From: Chitinophaga oryziterrae
Lineage (GTDB): Bacteria > Bacteroidota > Bacteroidia > Chitinophagales > Chitinophagaceae
DNA length: 64,000 nucleotides
Assembly: GCF_009758125.1 (NCBI RefSeq)
Contig: NZ_WRXO01000001.1
Span: forward strand, 806,001 to 870,000
Direction of reading: 5' to 3'
Part shown: in pieces, positions 42,206-50,512 of the stretch
How positions within the stretch are numbered: the first letter of the stretch is position 1
Layout of the letters: every line of letters begins with the position of its first letter
Position numbers and translations under genes: made by a program
The notes under the pieces: generated by a model
What the model was told of the DNA's origin: nothing
The model's input: only the letters and a program-made list of their open reading frames with translations
Databases searched by the model: none

Positions 42206-43867
42206 ATGAAGTATAATTATAAAAGGGGCAATCTGCTATATATAGCGGTTTTATTTGTATTGTTCGCTTGTCACAGAAAAAAAGTACTCCGGGAAAGAGA
42301 GGTAGTGAAGAATGTAGCAGAATTACAGGAAGTTATACCGGAAAATATTGCAGAGCGCTTAAATTACATCGCTGATAATGATAGTAAGATGGAAGATAAG
42401 ATTCCGGTATTACGTTTATCAGCTTTGCAATATTTTTATGAGCAAACCGGTAATGCCCCCGGATGGTCGTCCCGGGGAATATTGACCCCTTCGGCAGATA
42501 CCCTGTTCAACTTCATTCTGAATGCGGAACAGGAAGGACTGCAACCTGCCGATTATCATTTCCTTGCATTGAATGCAGCTTTCCAGCTTTTCAGAACCGA
42601 TGAAACGGCGAAAAAAGATGCTGCTTTGCTGGCACAGCTGGATATAATGATGACGGATGCTTTTATGAAGATGGCTTCCGATCTGCACTATGGAATAGCC
42701 CCGCGCGACAGTATTACTTTCAGGAAAGACTCCGTGTTCACAGATACTTTGCTGACCAGTCTGTTACGGACTTCCTTGCAGGAAAACAATGTAGGGAAGG
42801 TGTTACATCAGCTGGAACCACAACATCCCGGGTATGTACAGCTTAAAATAGCCATGCGGGCATTTGAAAGAAAGTACGCACCCCTGAGATGGGATACATT
42901 ACCTACCAGCTATACAGATACGATTGCTTTCAGACAGCTGTTAATCAACCGTCTTGTACAAACGCATCACCTGGATACTTCCGGAGGACATGCCACCGAT
43001 ACTTCGTTACTGAAGAAAGGCATCCTTGCTTTTCAGAAGGAGTTTAATATGTATGAGGATGGTCTTGCCGGTAAGAAAACGGTGCAGACGCTGAATCGTC
43101 CGTTTCGCGACTGGATGATACAGGGAGCGGTGAATATGGACCGCTGGCGTAAGCTGCCGGATACCCTGCCGCCACGGTTTATCCTGGTGAATGTACCTGG
43201 GTACAGGATGGAGTTGTGGGATAGCGGAAGGGTGGTGTTGGAATCCCGCGTGATCGTGGGTGCGCCGCGTACACGTACGCCATTGCTGAACTCCCGTATG
43301 ACGAACTTTGTGATGTTCCCCTTCTGGAGAGTACCGTTCAGTATTACTATCAAGGAGATGCTGCCGGCTATCAAGAAAGACCCCGGATATCTGACCAGGA
43401 AGAACCTGGAAGTGATAGACAGGGATGGGAATGCGGTGAACCCGGATAGTGTTAACTGGAACAGGATGAGTAAGAATTACTTTCCTTATGTGTTAAGGCA
43501 GATGGATGGGATGGAGAATTCCCTGGGGATCATGAAGTTTAACTTCTTTAATAAGTATAGCGTATACCTGCATGATACGAATAACCACGGGTTGTTCCGG
43601 AATACTTACAGGGCAATGAGCCATGGTTGTGTGAGACTGCAGCAGTGGGATAGTTTGGCAATGTACCTTATAAAGAATGATACAAGACATCCGAGGGATA
43701 GCGTTCGTGCGTGGCTGAGCAGGGGAGAGAAGAGGATGGTGGATATACAGCGTCCGGTACCTATCTTTTTAAGGTATTTTACAGCAGAGGGGAAGGACGG
43801 ACAGATCGTGTTTCATGAAGATATTTACGGAGAGGATAAGGTGATGAGGAAGTTAATGAGATTATAA
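42206..43867 (+). CDS. lipoprotein L,D-transpeptidase (YcbB-like)
   Basis: 553 residues from the ATG at 42206, which gives a lipoprotein signal (LLYIAVLFVLFAC, Cys near residue 21); an in-frame GTG at 42161 adds 15 residues. Makes 3-3 cross-links in peptidoglycan or anchors proteins to it. Order: an N-terminal scaffold (~60-250), a peptidoglycan-binding helix bundle (GILAFQKEFNMYEDGLAGKKTVQTLN, ~270-300), then the YkuD catalytic domain with H-x-SHGC475VR (RAMSHGCVRLQ). The catalytic Cys and the upstream His (HDTNNHG) are present. This is the large YcbB/LdtD architecture. A strong terminator follows. Confidence 0.92.
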   Translation: MKYNYKRGNLLYIAVLFVLFACHRKKVLREREVVKNVAELQEVIPENIAERLNYIADNDSKMEDKIPVLRLSALQYFYEQTGNAPGWSSRGILTPSADTLFNFILNAEQEGLQPADYHFLALNAAFQLFRTDETAKKDAALLAQLDIMMTDAFMKMASDLHYGIAPRDSITFRKDSVFTDTLLTSLLRTSLQENNVGKVLHQLEPQHPGYVQLKIAMRAFERKYAPLRWDTLPTSYTDTIAFRQLLINRLVQTHHLDTSGGHATDTSLLKKGILAFQKEFNMYEDGLAGKKTVQTLNRPFRDWMIQGAVNMDRWRKLPDTLPPRFILVNVPGYRMELWDSGRVVLESRVIVGAPRTRTPLLNSRMTNFVMFPFWRVPFSITIKEMLPAIKKDPGYLTRKNLEVIDRDGNAVNPDSVNWNRMSKNYFPYVLRQMDGMENSLGIMKFNFFNKYSVYLHDTNNHGLFRNTYRAMSHGCVRLQQWDSLAMYLIKNDTRHPRDSVRAWLSRGEKRMVDIQRPVPIFLRYFTAEGKDGQIVFHEDIYGEDKVMRKLMRL

Positions 43868-43868
43868 T

Positions 43869-43898
43869 AAAAATGTCCCGGAAGTCCGGGACATTTTT
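43869..43898. terminator. bidirectional terminator
   Basis: Perfect 14-bp stem (43869-43882 with 43885-43898), A-run and T-run ends. It separates the convergent L,D-transpeptidase and isocitrate dehydrogenase genes. Confidence 0.88.
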
Positions 43899-43925
43899 GT
43901 TCATATCAGTATTGCAATCGTGGTC

Positions 43926-45158
43926 TTATTTGTTCAGCTTTACCTTTAAAGCCTTGTCCAGTTCTGTGAGGAACTCTTCAGTGTAAAGGTAATGTTTTCC
44001 ATGTTCAACTTTGTTGCCATGTATACATACAGCCAGATCTTTTGTCATTTTGCCGCTTTCAACGACTTCGATGCACACTTGTTCCAGGGCCTGGCAGAAA
44101 TCGATCAGCTCCTGGTTGTTATCCAGACGGCCACGGAATTCCAGTCCACGGGTCCATGCGAAGATAGACGCGATAGGGTTGGTAGAGGTTGGTTTACCAG
44201 CCTGGTGATCGCGGTAGTGACGGGTAACAGTACCGTGAGCAGCTTCTGCTTCCATGGTTTTACCATCTGGTGTAACCAGGGTGGAAGTCATGAGACCCAG
44301 AGAACCGAAGCCCTGTGCTACTGTATCTGACTGTACATCGCCATCGTAGTTCTTACAGGCCCATACGAAGTTACCGTGCCATTTCAGTGCGCTGGCCACC
44401 ATGTCATCGATCAGGCGATGTTCGTAGGTAAGACCGTTCTTCTGGAATTCAGCTTTGAATTCTTTCTGGTAGATGTCTTCGAAGATATCTTTGAAACGGC
44501 CATCGTATTTCTTGAGGATGGTGTTTTTGGTGCTGAGGTATAAAGGCCATTTTTTCAGCAGGGCCTGGTTAAAGCAGGCGCGTGCAAAACCGATGATAGA
44601 TTCATCTGTATTGTACATAGCTAAAGCAACGCCATCACCTTTGAAGTTGTATACTTCATGTTCTATCACTTCTCCGTTCTCTCCTTCGAATTTGATAGTG
44701 AGTTTACCTTTACCTTTTGTAACGAAGTCGGTAGCACGGTACTGGTCGCCAAATGCGTGACGGCCGATACAGATAGGGGCAGTCCAGTTAGGCACCAGGC
44801 GTGGTACGTTGCTCATTACGATAGGTTCGCGGAACACGGTACCGTCGAGGATGTTACGGATAGTACCGTTTGGTGACTTCCACATCTGTTTCAGGTTGAA
44901 TTCCTTTACGCGGTCTTCATCGGGAGTGATAGTTGCGCATTTGATACCAACGCCTACTTCTCTGATAGCGTTAGCGGCGTCTATTGTAACCTGGTCATTG
45001 GTAGCATCGCGGTGTTCCATGCCCAGGTCATAGTATTTGATATCCACTTCCAGGTAGGGAAGTATCAGTTTATCCTTAATGAATTTCCAGATGATCCTTG
45101 TCATCTCATCTCCGTCCAGTTCTACAACCGGTTTAGCGACTTTAATTTTTGCAGCCAT
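43926..45158 (-). CDS. NADP-dependent isocitrate dehydrogenase, eukaryotic-like (type II)
   Basis: 410 residues. Oxidative decarboxylation of isocitrate to 2-oxoglutarate. The sequence is of the homodimeric type also found in mitochondria and cytosol of eukaryotes: [13 protein letters not shown] at the N-terminus, KSPNGTIRN (substrate Ser/Asn), [23 protein letters not shown], the metal-binding Asp pair region (NYDGDVQSD) and [15 protein letters not shown], whose His-Gly-Thr-Val-x-Arg-His supplies the NADP 2'-phosphate contacts. Directly upstream on the same strand is a second enzyme for the same reaction from the E. coli-like subfamily; each is followed by its own terminator. Confidence 0.94.
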   Translation of the reverse strand: MAAKIKVAKPVVELDGDEMTRIIWKFIKDKLILPYLEVDIKYYDLGMEHRDATNDQVTIDAANAIREVGVGIKCATITPDEDRVKEFNLKQMWKSPNGTIRNILDGTVFREPIVMSNVPRLVPNWTAPICIGRHAFGDQYRATDFVTKGKGKLTIKFEGENGEVIEHEVYNFKGDGVALAMYNTDESIIGFARACFNQALLKKWPLYLSTKNTILKKYDGRFKDIFEDIYQKEFKAEFQKNGLTYEHRLIDDMVASALKWHGNFVWACKNYDGDVQSDTVAQGFGSLGLMTSTLVTPDGKTMEAEAAHGTVTRHYRDHQAGKPTSTNPIASIFAWTRGLEFRGRLDNNQELIDFCQALEQVCIEVVESGKMTKDLAVCIHGNKVEHGKHYLYTEEFLTELDKALKVKLNK

Positions 45159-45244
45159 TTTCAGGTTTGAGTTTTAATAAGTTACAAATGCTTGCTTGTA
45201 AACGTGAAATATACAAAATGGGTCACAATTTACAATATAAGACA

Positions 45245-45286
45245 CAAAAAGCTGAATGCAGTTTTTAACATGCATTCAGCTTTTTG
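45245..45286. terminator. terminator between the two isocitrate dehydrogenase genes
   Basis: 16-bp perfect stem (45245-45260 with 45271-45286), 10-nt loop, A/T runs at both ends. Confidence 0.9.
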
Positions 45287-45298
45287 GTGTAGAATAGT

Positions 45299-46564
45299 TT
45301 AGAGGTGTTTGATCACTTCATCTGCAAACTCGCTGGTTTTAACCAGGGTAGCGTCGTCCATGAGCTTGTAGAAGTCGATGGTAACGCGTTTACGTGCGAT
45401 GGCGGTACTGAGGCCGTGTACGATGATGTCTGCGGCTTCTTTCCAGCCCATGTATTCCAGCATCATTACACCACTGAGGATAACGGAGCTGGGGTTCATG
45501 GTATCTGTATTGGCGAAGCGCGGAGCAGTACCGTGTGTAGCTTCAAATACAGCATAACCTGTAGAGTAGTTGACATTGGCGCCGGGAGCGATACCGATAC
45601 CACCTACGGCAGCAGCGAGTGCATCGGAGATGTAGTCACCGTTCAGGTTAAGGGTAGCCACTACGGAGTAGTCCTGTGGCGCCAGGAGGATCTGTTGCAG
45701 GAAGTTATCCGCAATGACATCCTTTATGATGAGTTTTTTGTGAGCGATGGCCACGTTCATTTCTTTGTTGGCTTCGTCTTCACCTTTTGCTTTTTTGGTA
45801 GCTTCCCACTGTTCCCAGGTGTATACCTGTTCACCGTATTCACGCAGCGCCAGTTCGTAACCCCATGTTTTAAATCCACCTTCGGTGAACTTCATGATAT
45901 TACCCTTATGAACGAGTGTAACGGAAGGCAGTTGCTTTTCCAGTGCGTACTTGATAGCAGCACGGATAAGTCTTTCAGAACCTTCTTTGGATACTGGTTT
46001 GATACCCAGGGAAGAGGTTTCCGGGAAGCGGATCTTGGTTACGCCCATTTCATTTTGCAGGAAATTGAGCAGTTTGGTAGCCTCGGGGGTACCATACATA
46101 TATTCGATACCGGCATAGATATCTTCTGTGTTTTCACGGAAGATGACCATGTCTACCTTTTCCGGGTGTTTCACCGGGGAAGGTACTTTGTTGAACCAGC
46201 GTACGGGGCGGATACAGGCGTAGAGGTCCAGTTCCTGGCGCATAGCCACGTTCAGTGAGCGGATACCGCCACCAACCGGGGTAGACAGCGGACCTTTGAT
46301 AGATACCAGGTATTCCTTAAAGGCATCCAGGGTATCTTTAGGCAGCCATTCACCGGTTTGCTGGAAGGCTTTTTCGCCAGCAAGCACTTCTTTCCATTCT
46401 ATCTTTCTTTTACCACCATAGGCTTTTTCCACAGCGGCGTCAAATACACGCACACTGGCCCGCCAGATATCAGGTCCTATGCCATCGCCTTCTATAAAAG
46501 GAATAATAGGATGGTTTGGCACCTGTAACTGGCCATTGGTCATTGATATTTTTTCTGCCGGCAT
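45299..46564 (-). CDS. icd: isocitrate dehydrogenase, E. coli-like (type I), cofactor residues atypical
   Basis: 421 residues, E. coli Icd length. Substrate site intact: [20 protein letters not shown] contains the Ser equivalent to E. coli S113, the AceK phosphorylation site, followed by [13 protein letters not shown]. Recalled E. coli NADP determinants are K344, Y345, V351, Y391 and R395; here the aligned positions read Arg, Phe, Met, Ile and Lys ([22 protein letters not shown]). That is neither the classic NADP set nor the NAD set with Asp344, so cofactor preference is uncertain, though two positive residues remain. A TACCTTTG box (minus strand, 46616-46623) is the likely -7 element. It sits upstream of the type II enzyme. 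Confidence 0.92.
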   Translation of the reverse strand: MPAEKISMTNGQLQVPNHPIIPFIEGDGIGPDIWRASVRVFDAAVEKAYGGKRKIEWKEVLAGEKAFQQTGEWLPKDTLDAFKEYLVSIKGPLSTPVGGGIRSLNVAMRQELDLYACIRPVRWFNKVPSPVKHPEKVDMVIFRENTEDIYAGIEYMYGTPEATKLLNFLQNEMGVTKIRFPETSSLGIKPVSKEGSERLIRAAIKYALEKQLPSVTLVHKGNIMKFTEGGFKTWGYELALREYGEQVYTWEQWEATKKAKGEDEANKEMNVAIAHKKLIIKDVIADNFLQQILLAPQDYSVVATLNLNGDYISDALAAAVGGIGIAPGANVNYSTGYAVFEATHGTAPRFANTDTMNPSSVILSGVMMLEYMGWKEAADIIVHGLSTAIARKRVTIDFYKLMDDATLVKTSEFADEVIKHL

Positions 46565-46673
46565 AAAAAACAGTTTCGTTACGTATTTCGTAATTAATTA
46601 TAGTATAATCGAGCGCAAAGGTACGTATTATTAGTCCAAGTGGGTAGTTGTTGCGCGGCAAAAACTTTTTCCT

Positions 46674-47369
46674 ATGTTCAGATTAATCTTAATTTGCTCA
46701 ATATTCTTTGGTTGCAAAAATAAAGAGGTCCCTATGATTCCCGGTACAAATTTGAGCACAGACACAGGATTTACTTACCTGGCATTGGGAGATAGTTATA
46801 CGATCGGGCAAAGTGTACCCGAATCTGACCGTTACCCGGTGCAGGCAGCAAAGCTGCTGAGAGAAAGTGGGGTAGCCATGGCTGATCCCGTAATAGTGGC
46901 CCGTACCGGCTGGACTACCGACGAATTGAACACCGGGATACAGGAAGCCGGCATTACAGGCAGCACCTATGATGTGGTGACCCTGCTGATAGGGGTCAAT
47001 GACCAGTACAGGGGGAGGCCGGTGGATGCGTACAAGCCCGGTTTCACAATGTTGCTGCAACAGGCTATTGCCTTTGCGGGCGGGCATTCCGACAGGGTAG
47101 TGGTGTTGTCTATCCCCGACTGGAGCAAGGTCCCTTTTGCGGAGGGGCGGGACCGGGATGGGATCTCAGCGGAGATAGATGAGTATAATAACGCCAACAG
47201 GAAGATTGCGAAGAAAATGAAAGTCCATTATATTGATATAACCCCCGGTACGCTTAAAGCAGCCAGTGACCCCAGTCTGGTAGCCAGTGACGGCCTGCAT
47301 TATTCCGGCAAGGAAATGGCGTTCTGGGCCCATAAACTGGCCGATACGCTCAAAGGTATCCTCCATTAA
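46674..47369 (+). CDS. SGNH/GDSL-family esterase lipoprotein
   Basis: 231 residues. Lipoprotein signal with Cys14 (LICSIFFGC). SGNH blocks: GDS with nucleophile S41 (YLALGDSYTIG), block II Gly near residue 80 (ARTGWTTDEL), block III Asn (LIGVNDQYRG, near residue 103) and block V Asp/His (ASDGLHYSGKEM, near residue 214). A secreted or membrane-tethered carbohydrate esterase, lipase or arylesterase; substrate unknown. Divergent from the isocitrate dehydrogenase gene and not obviously part of a larger operon. Confidence 0.9.
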   Translation: MFRLILICSIFFGCKNKEVPMIPGTNLSTDTGFTYLALGDSYTIGQSVPESDRYPVQAAKLLRESGVAMADPVIVARTGWTTDELNTGIQEAGITGSTYDVVTLLIGVNDQYRGRPVDAYKPGFTMLLQQAIAFAGGHSDRVVVLSIPDWSKVPFAEGRDRDGISAEIDEYNNANRKIAKKMKVHYIDITPGTLKAASDPSLVASDGLHYSGKEMAFWAHKLADTLKGILH

Positions 47370-47484
47370 ATAGTTTTTACCGGCAGTTTCCTGCTGTTTA
47401 CCGGAACACTCCCTTTTTTAGCCTAAATGCGCTTTTATAAGCAGTGTGGTCTTGCTAATATTGTATCGTAAATGAAACATACAA

Positions 47485-48249
47485 ATGAGCAAGAAAGATA
47501 TTACAAGAAATTCAAGGTCCACGATCGGAAAAGGATTTATCTTTTTGATAGTAGGAGCATTCTTTTTATTAAGAAGTCTGGATCTTGATATTCCGGAATG
47601 GGCAGGTTCCTGGGAAGTGCTGATGATAGGGATAGGTGCCATTATATGGTTCAGCAGTAATTTCAAAAACAATGCAGGTATAATACTGATGCTGGTCGGT
47701 AGTGCTTTCCTGGCAAAAGATATTTACGCATGGCCTTTTGATCTGTCACGCTTTATATGGCCGGCGTGTCTTATATTCATTGGTATTGCCCTGATATTCA
47801 AAAAGAAGAGGGACAAATCAGATTGGTCGGCTCATTCCACTCCTTTCCCCGATGACACCATGCGTAAAGATGAGAAGTACCACGCATTTTCCTATTCATC
47901 CGTATCTGATGACTTCCTGGATGTTACGGCTATATTCAGTGGTGTAAACAGGGTAGTGGTTTCCAAAGAATTTAAAGGAGGAACAGCTACGGCCGTTTTC
48001 GGCGGTTCTGATATCAACCTGACCCAGGCAGATTTTAACGGTACCATTGAAATAGAGGCTAACTGTGTTTTTGGTGGTGTGGAAATTATTGTGCCTGCCA
48101 ACTGGAATGTAAAAGTAAAAATGGACACCGTCTTTGGCGGTGTGGAAGATAATCGTCCGGTAGAGATGATGTCTAACGATCCCGACAAGGTCCTTGTTAT
48201 TAAAGGCACCTGTGTATTCGGTGGAGTAGAAATCAAAAGTTATAATTAA
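47485..48249 (+). CDS. LiaF-like membrane protein
   Basis: 254 residues. Four hydrophobic segments in the first ~115 (FIFLIVGAFFLLRSL, EVLMIGIGAIIWF, AGIILMLVGSAFLA, WPACLIFIGIALIF), then a cytoplasmic beta-rich domain with repeats of the VFGGVE type (AVFGGSDINLTQADF, CVFGGVEIIVPANW, TVFGGVEDNRPVE, CVFGGVEIKSYN). This is the LiaF / cell-wall-active antibiotic response layout; in Firmicutes LiaF restrains a histidine kinase until the envelope is damaged. A LytS/LytTR pair lies 0.4 kb downstream on the same strand, suggesting an analogous circuit. Confidence 0.85.
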   Translation: MSKKDITRNSRSTIGKGFIFLIVGAFFLLRSLDLDIPEWAGSWEVLMIGIGAIIWFSSNFKNNAGIILMLVGSAFLAKDIYAWPFDLSRFIWPACLIFIGIALIFKKKRDKSDWSAHSTPFPDDTMRKDEKYHAFSYSSVSDDFLDVTAIFSGVNRVVVSKEFKGGTATAVFGGSDINLTQADFNGTIEIEANCVFGGVEIIVPANWNVKVKMDTVFGGVEDNRPVEMMSNDPDKVLVIKGTCVFGGVEIKSYN

Positions 48250-48268
48250 CCCGATTAATTTTATTTAT

Positions 48269-48622
48269 ATGCAATGGTTTGTGACCAAAATAGTTTACCA
48301 GATCATTTGTGGAAATGGCAATCATGCCCCACAGTTCGATGAACAACTGCGCCTGATCAGCGCTTCAGACAGAGAAGAAGCCTGGAAAAGAGCTTATGAG
48401 ATAGGTGTACAGGGACAGTATTCGTTTAATAATCAACGGCAGGAACTGGTGCAGTGGCGCTTTATCAATGTACCGGAAATGAATACACTGGAAATGCTGG
48501 GAGATGGCATGGAACTGTATTCACGTATAGAAGAGCCCAGTGATGCAGATGCTTATATCTCATGGCTGCAGGTAAAAGCGGCCAGTCTGAGAGGTCAGGA
48601 GTATATTGATATTCATTCTTAA
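48269..48622 (+). CDS. DUF4288-domain protein
   Basis: 117 residues, cytoplasmic. Matches DUF4288 in layout: QWFVTKIVYQIICGNG strand, DEQLRLISASDREEAWKRAYEIG helix, then QWRFINVPEMNTLEML and a C-terminal helix (DADAYISWLQVKAASLRGQ). Function unknown. It lies 19 bases after the LiaF-like gene and before the kinase gene, so it is probably in the same transcription unit as the former. Confidence 0.82.
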   Translation: MQWFVTKIVYQIICGNGNHAPQFDEQLRLISASDREEAWKRAYEIGVQGQYSFNNQRQELVQWRFINVPEMNTLEMLGDGMELYSRIEEPSDADAYISWLQVKAASLRGQEYIDIHS

Positions 48623-48629
48623 TAAAATA

Positions 48630-48649
48630 TTGTTTAGTTAGCTAAACAA
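48630..48649. promoter_or_regulatory. inverted repeat upstream of the LytS kinase gene
   Basis: TTGTTTAG-TTAG-CTAAACAA, perfect 8-bp arms, 24 bases before the kinase start. No T-run follows, so an operator is likelier than a terminator. LytTR proteins usually bind direct repeats, so the binder is unclear. Confidence 0.4.
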
Positions 48650-48673
48650 CATTGACTTTTAATCCAACATTAA

Positions 48674-49735
48674 TTGGCCAAACAATTACTCACTGATAAA
48701 CCTTTTCGCCGGACGTTCATTGGAACAACTTATGTTTTCCTGGTGGTGCATGCAGCGGTACTGTTATACTGGTACAAACTGGGTAATGGCGTGGCCTGGA
48801 CAGACAGTGCGGTACATATTATATTGCTTGCGCTGTCTTCAAGAGCTACCAGTTTTAGTCTGGCGTATTACAGACCGGCAAGGGGAAAGTATACCTTTCT
48901 GCTGACTTATACGATTGCTCAGGCTGCACTATGGCTGTTTATCAGTACCAGCATGATGCAGTGCTATTTCCCGGGAGAACAGGCATATTTAGACTGGGCA
49001 CATGAAGCTTTACCCGCGCGTTTCGTAATAGGCTGGCTGATCATCTGTTTTTTAGCCTTCAGGAGCCTGTGGTGGCATGATATTGAAGCACAGCGGGAAG
49101 AGTTGTTACGCAAGGATACAGCAGAAAGACTGGCCCGTGAAGCAGAGTTATATAAGCTGAGACAACAGCTGCAACCACATTTCCTGTTTAACAGTCTTAA
49201 TTCTATCAATGCACTGATCATGCTGCGTCCGCAACAGGCACGTGAGATGGTACTGAAGCTGAGTGATTTCCTGAGAGGAACATTGAAAAGAGAAGACCAG
49301 CACTGGATCGCATTACCGGATGAACTGCAATACCTGCAATGGTACCTGGATATTGAAAAGGTAAGGTTCGGACACCGTTTAAGCACTAACGTTACTGCTA
49401 CTGATGCTACGGCTGATCTGAAAATTCCGCCCATGTTACTACAACCGGTAGTGGAAAATGCGATTAAGTACGGATTATATGATACAACGGATGCGATTAC
49501 CATTACGATAGAAGCATGGGTGCAGGATGAGTTGTTATATGTACAGGTGCAGAACCCGTTTGACTCAACATTACAGCAACCCCAGACGGGGACAGGATTC
49601 GGTCTTACGTCCATACGCAGGCGTTTATACCTGCTGTTTGCCCGGCATGATCTGCTGGAGACCACAGCAAAAGATAACATTTATACCACACTCATTAAAG
49701 TGCCACAACTATATGATAAAAGCGATAATAATTGA
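48674..49735 (+). CDS. LytS-type membrane histidine kinase
   Basis: 353 residues, TTG start at 48674 (AKQLLTDKPFRRTFIG). Four membrane segments (about residues 14-30, 42-58, 74-90 and 116-132), a short coiled coil, then the LytS kinase domain with the phosphorylated H169 in LQPHFLFNSLNSI. The ATPase domain shows PPMLLQPVVENAIKYG and GTGFGLTSIRRRL. There is no extracytoplasmic sensor domain, so signals probably come through the membrane segments or from a partner such as the LiaF-like protein upstream. It overlaps its response regulator gene by 23 bases. Confidence 0.92.
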   Translation: MAKQLLTDKPFRRTFIGTTYVFLVVHAAVLLYWYKLGNGVAWTDSAVHIILLALSSRATSFSLAYYRPARGKYTFLLTYTIAQAALWLFISTSMMQCYFPGEQAYLDWAHEALPARFVIGWLIICFLAFRSLWWHDIEAQREELLRKDTAERLAREAELYKLRQQLQPHFLFNSLNSINALIMLRPQQAREMVLKLSDFLRGTLKREDQHWIALPDELQYLQWYLDIEKVRFGHRLSTNVTATDATADLKIPPMLLQPVVENAIKYGLYDTTDAITITIEAWVQDELLYVQVQNPFDSTLQQPQTGTGFGLTSIRRRLYLLFARHDLLETTAKDNIYTTLIKVPQLYDKSDNN

Positions 49736-50453
49736 TGATGAACCACTGGCAAGGGAGATTGTAAAAGAGTACCTGCAGTCATATACACAGGTGCAGCTTT
49801 TACAGGAATGTAATGATGGGTTTGAAGGGTTAAAAGCGATACAGCAACATCAGCCGGATATTGTATTCCTGGATGTGCAGATGCCTAAGATCACCGGCTT
49901 TGAAATGCTGGAACTGGTGGAAGCGTTGCCTGCGGTTATATTTACTACTGCTTTTGAGGAGCATGCGATACGTGCATTCGAAGTGAACGCAGTGGATTAT
50001 CTGTTAAAGCCTTTTTCTAAAGAACGTTTTGATAAAGCATTGCAGAAATGGCTGGACCGCCATGCTGCCGATACGCCAGCGGAAACAACGGCCTTACTGG
50101 AAACCGCTGCCGGTTCTCCTTTACAGAATAACCGTATTGTAGTGAAGATAAACGGGAAGATCAAGATTATTCCTGTGGCGGATATTCATTACCTGGAAGC
50201 TGCGGATGACTATGTGAAAATCATTACTTCCGAGGGGGCTTTCCTGAAAAATAAAACAATGGCCTTTTTTGATCAGACATTGGATGCACAACAGTTTTCG
50301 CGTGTACACAGGTCTTATATGCTGAATGTGAACCAGGTAACCCGTATAGAGCCTTATGAAAAGGAAAACCACCTGGCGATATTGCGTTCCGGGGCTAAAA
50401 TACCGGTGAGTAAGACAGGCTATCCGAGATTAAAATCTGCACTGGGACTATAG
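49713..50453 (+). CDS. LytTR-family response regulator
   Basis: 246 residues from the ATG at 49713 (IKAIIIDDEPLAREIV), the canonical receiver start; the frame is open 62 codons further upstream inside the kinase gene but that stretch is a shadow. Phospho-acceptor D54 (IVFLDVQMPK), conserved Lys in DYLLKPFSK. LytTR domain from ~140 (IHYLEAADDYVKII, LDAQQFSRVHRSYMLNVNQV). The 23-base overlap with the kinase gene implies coupled translation. It ends at a terminator shared with the convergent mntH gene. Confidence 0.93.
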   Translation: MIKAIIIDDEPLAREIVKEYLQSYTQVQLLQECNDGFEGLKAIQQHQPDIVFLDVQMPKITGFEMLELVEALPAVIFTTAFEEHAIRAFEVNAVDYLLKPFSKERFDKALQKWLDRHAADTPAETTALLETAAGSPLQNNRIVVKINGKIKIIPVADIHYLEAADDYVKIITSEGAFLKNKTMAFFDQTLDAQQFSRVHRSYMLNVNQVTRIEPYEKENHLAILRSGAKIPVSKTGYPRLKSALGL

Positions 50454-50472
50454 TATATTTTGCTTTTTTCAT

Positions 50473-50512
50473 AGAAGAAAAGCACCTGTCGTTTGGCAGG
50501 TGCTTTCTTTTT
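50473..50512. terminator. bidirectional terminator between the LytTR and mntH genes
   Basis: AGAAAAGCACCTG pairs with CAGGTGCTTTCT around a short loop, with A- and T-rich ends. It touches the mntH stop codon. Confidence 0.85.

Noticed and set aside
45305..46258. 317-codon plus-strand frame opposite the type I isocitrate dehydrogenase gene
   Set aside because: Shadow of a strongly conserved minus-strand gene; its translation is His/Phe/Cys-rich and has no recognisable domain.
49527..49712. 62-codon N-terminal extension of the second LytTR regulator
   Set aside because: Lies in another frame of the kinase gene; the receiver domain begins exactly at the ATG at 49713.
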